Shown here: positions 63,101 to 64,000 of the stretch, in pieces
Layout: each line of letters starts with the position of its first letter
Numbering within the stretch: position 1 is the first letter of the stretch
Assembly (NCBI GenBank): GCA_051881075.1
Contig: JBJEPE010000004.1
Coordinates: forward strand, 1-64,000
DNA from: RUG14223 sp051881075
GTDB taxonomy: Bacteria > Bacillota > Clostridia > Oscillospirales > Acutalibacteraceae
DNA: 64,000 nt
Reading direction: 5' to 3'
The notes under the pieces: generated by a model
Seen by the model: only the letters and a program-made list of their open reading frames with translations
Told to the model about the DNA's origin: nothing
Databases searched by the model: none
Program-made: the position numbers and the translations under genes

Positions 63101-64000
63101 ACCAAGCATAGATGGATATAGTGTAACAGGTATAGGAGATTCTGCATTTCGTGATTGTACAAGTCTAGAAAATATATTTATACCGGAAAGCGTAAAAAGT
63201 ATGGGTATGTATGCCCTCTATGGCTGTACAAATCTAAAAAATATAACTATTCCTGAACGCTTGATAAATAAGGGCGATGCTGACTTAGACGGTAAGATTA
63301 CATCATATGATGTTAATCTTATAGAAGACCATTTAGACAAAATAAGTACCTTAAATAGTGTACAAAGAAAATTTGCTGACGTTGACGGTGACGAAGAAAT
63401 AACCGAAAATGATACATTGACAATAAGTAAGTATTTTTGGGGACTGATATGCACCATTGATATGTCAAAATATACAACGTATGCTATTGGTGATGTTGAT
63501 GGCGATGGTGTGGTTACAGCTGATGATAAAGCTTTGATTGAAAAATACTTGAATAATCAAGTAATATTGGATGAAAATCAAATTAATGCAGCAGATGTTG
63601 ACAAAGATGGTAAGGTTACTATATCTGATAGTACAGCGATAGAAAAATATGCAAGCGCAGTTGCTTATTTAACTAATGTCATGTCAAAGTATAAAAGAGA
63701 ACCGGCTTATTATGATGAAGAACGTAATGGTTATATTCATCATAGTTATATTAACAGATTGAATGGTGATTATATAAATTCAGAAATAATACTGCATAAG
63801 TGTGCTGACTATCAATATTCAAAAGGAGATGTAGACGGTGACGGCAGAATTACAGTGCGAGATGCTATACTGGTTCAAAAATGTTCACTTTTATTAATGG
63901 CATTTGACAATGATAGTCATAAAAATGCGGCAGATGTAAATGATGATGGCAAAGCCGATATTGTAGATGCAACCATAATACAGAAATGCGCTCTTGGAAT
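60126..64000 (+). CDS. BspA-like leucine-rich-repeat protein with three tandem dockerins (partial, runs off the window)
   Basis: Open from ATG 60126 (after AAAGGGGG) to the window end, 1291 residues seen. The signal peptide MLKKILSLILAGVILFSSGA...AFA is nearly the same as in the LRR gene at 53508. The N-terminal 440 residues are unique and include a degenerate calcium-loop-like DYNNDGEINLLD. LRR_5 regions follow in three blocks, each opened by a TATITGYPGTGxEVIIPP segment and separated by short Cys-containing segments (YKCFTPASDFKYT). From about 63270 there are six EF-hand-like repeats forming three type I dockerin modules: GDADLDGKITSYD/ADVDGDEEITEND; GDVDGDGVVTADD/ADVDKDGKVTISD; GDVDGDGRITVRD/ADVNDDGKADIVD. 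It is therefore probably docked to a cohesin scaffold rather than sortase-anchored. Confidence 0.88.
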   Translation, partial: MLKKILSLILAGVILFSSGAVAFAADFAETTEDASVDATSEVSDAEELLQISKDLGLIGQEKKGNDPLFNDDLEEAIKIIRPDTYTKYVNAASNKISLSALMQRIWISAGKPIFDNDESGGEITNNKLDYAGLYCSMMGFVDNKMLTQNDEFINCSLAAEILLKYYFNVWIEIEDKVETEKKVQTLIKTKNNPDSYQQSNINSDFTITEISYCEKNDSIIFEFSVKRVTKYAVLSKKKLTKSQYESIMGIPVPANGEVLQGFQKFIIKRIELLDDLKSGKKTDNSLQKCTLNASKLCAILTGEENSDGANDNNNGEVNLDYNNDGEINLLDPYFSDIEKISVIFKFDESTVEKTINNLDLNIADLLSDKCENTYFYMSWTIDNITKWRYVNKDGNVRWYKEDDECDYGYYKDCFNPNVSLYNITSKNITFVKAEWTDSDSFDYVINSDNQTATITGYPGTGTEVIIPPIIDGYTVTGIDDMAFYGCSSVTSIIIPDSISWIGWSAFGDCTNLTSVIIGSGVISIDDYAFRDCTSLKNINVDSNNKCYTSVQGVLFTKDMKTLVRYPCAKIGQNYVIPSSVTSVENGAFEDCINLTSISLSDNLKRIGDCAFAYCKSLKNISIAEGTTRIGNCAFSGCTDLVSVSVPNSVTSIGVNAFDTKKTLTVYCYKNSCTERYAQSNNINYKCFTPASDFKYTVDEATKTAIITGYPGTGAEVIIPPSIDGYSVTGIDNSAFNCCEIITSVILPSSITKIGSWAFNYCKSLKRIDVFGDSNYYTSIDGVLFTKDKKTIVRYPCAKEGKEYIIPSGVKKIYDSCFNDTSLVSITIPYGVTNIGSGAFLYSDSLTSINLPTSLKNIGDSAFLYCKSLTSIDIPKSVTSIGHSAFASTGLTSITIPDSVTSIETSVFAFCKDLESVTIPDSVTSISEWAFYESYYVTIYCNSGSYAESYAKSNSINYKCFTPASDFKYTKDKSTKTATITGYPGTGAEVIIPPSIDGYSVTGIGDSAFRDCTSLENIFIPESVKSMGMYALYGCTNLKNITIPERLINKGDADLDGKITSYDVNLIEDHLDKISTLNSVQRKFADVDGDEEITENDTLTISKYFWGLICTIDMSKYTTYAIGDVDGDGVVTADDKALIEKYLNNQVILDENQINAADVDKDGKVTISDSTAIEKYASAVAYLTNVMSKYKREPAYYDEERNGYIHHSYINRLNGDYINSEIILHKCADYQYSKGDVDGDGRITVRDAILVQKCSLLLMAFDNDSHKNAADVNDDGKADIVDATIIQKCALG

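Noticed and set aside
1..64000. tRNA or rRNA genes
   Set aside because: None recognised by eye on either strand; a tRNAscan/Infernal run would be needed to exclude a divergent one.

Overview
The window looks like the chromosome of a low-GC, Gram-positive gut anaerobe of the Ruminococcaceae/Oscillospiraceae type, something like [Eubacterium] siraeum or a Ruminococcus. This is inferred from gene content: a PolC-type replicase, the MEP isoprenoid pathway, an LPxTG surface protein, type I dockerin modules, BspA-type leucine-rich-repeat proteins and an amylolytic enzyme with mucin-binding-like modules. There are three runs of exactly 100 N (1010-1109, 47358-47457, 51191-51290). All three lie inside repeats, so they are scaffold placeholders where the assembly collapsed.

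Layout. Positions 1-1714: three tandem paralogous membrane-anchored proteins of unknown function on the minus strand. Positions 2153-14401: a conserved housekeeping run on the plus strand, pyrH-frr-uppS-cdsA-dxr-rseP-ispG-polC plus an AI-2E-family permease (nucleotide supply, ribosome recycling, undecaprenyl and isoprenoid precursors, phospholipid precursor, site-2 protease, replicase). Positions 14419-20741: a histidine operon with a near-consensus promoter, hisZ-G-D-C-B-(hisA-hisI fusion)-hisE; hisF and hisH are absent here. Positions 20840-23370: five tandem DUF4190-like proteins. Positions 23528-26329: lgt, a TIM-barrel isomerase-like protein and an acyltransferase. Positions 26384-28331: a PhoR/PhoB-like two-component system, divergent from a beta-lactamase-fold serine hydrolase with a membrane tail. 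Positions 30537-34424: metF, a stand-alone methionine synthase activation domain and a MetH lacking that domain, in one minus-strand operon.

Positions 34842-45968 encode a 3708-residue thioester/Cna-B adhesin. From its stop codon to about 47.9 kb there is no credible gene. Instead there is an array of more than 30 small hairpins built on a 52-54 bp repeat, later arranged in roughly 366 bp higher-order units. The stems differ from copy to copy but keep pairing, while the loop (CCGCAAA or similar) and the linker (ACAGGATCAAG-like) stay constant. A 12-bp hairpin with the same loop and the same CGCAAACAGT string lies in the leader of the adhesin gene. This adhesin-flanking hairpin system is the strongest candidate for something undescribed.

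Positions 49064-64000: an orphan binding protein with a peptidoglycan-binding tail; a BspA-like LRR protein (minus); a polar amino-acid ABC importer (minus); a type I pullulanase-like GH13 enzyme; and a second BspA-like protein (plus, running off the window) carrying three tandem dockerins. The two LRR genes share promoter, leader and signal peptide and lie in inverted orientation about 6 kb apart. Together the right half reads as a surface-adhesion and polysaccharide-use region. No sortase or cohesin gene is in the window.
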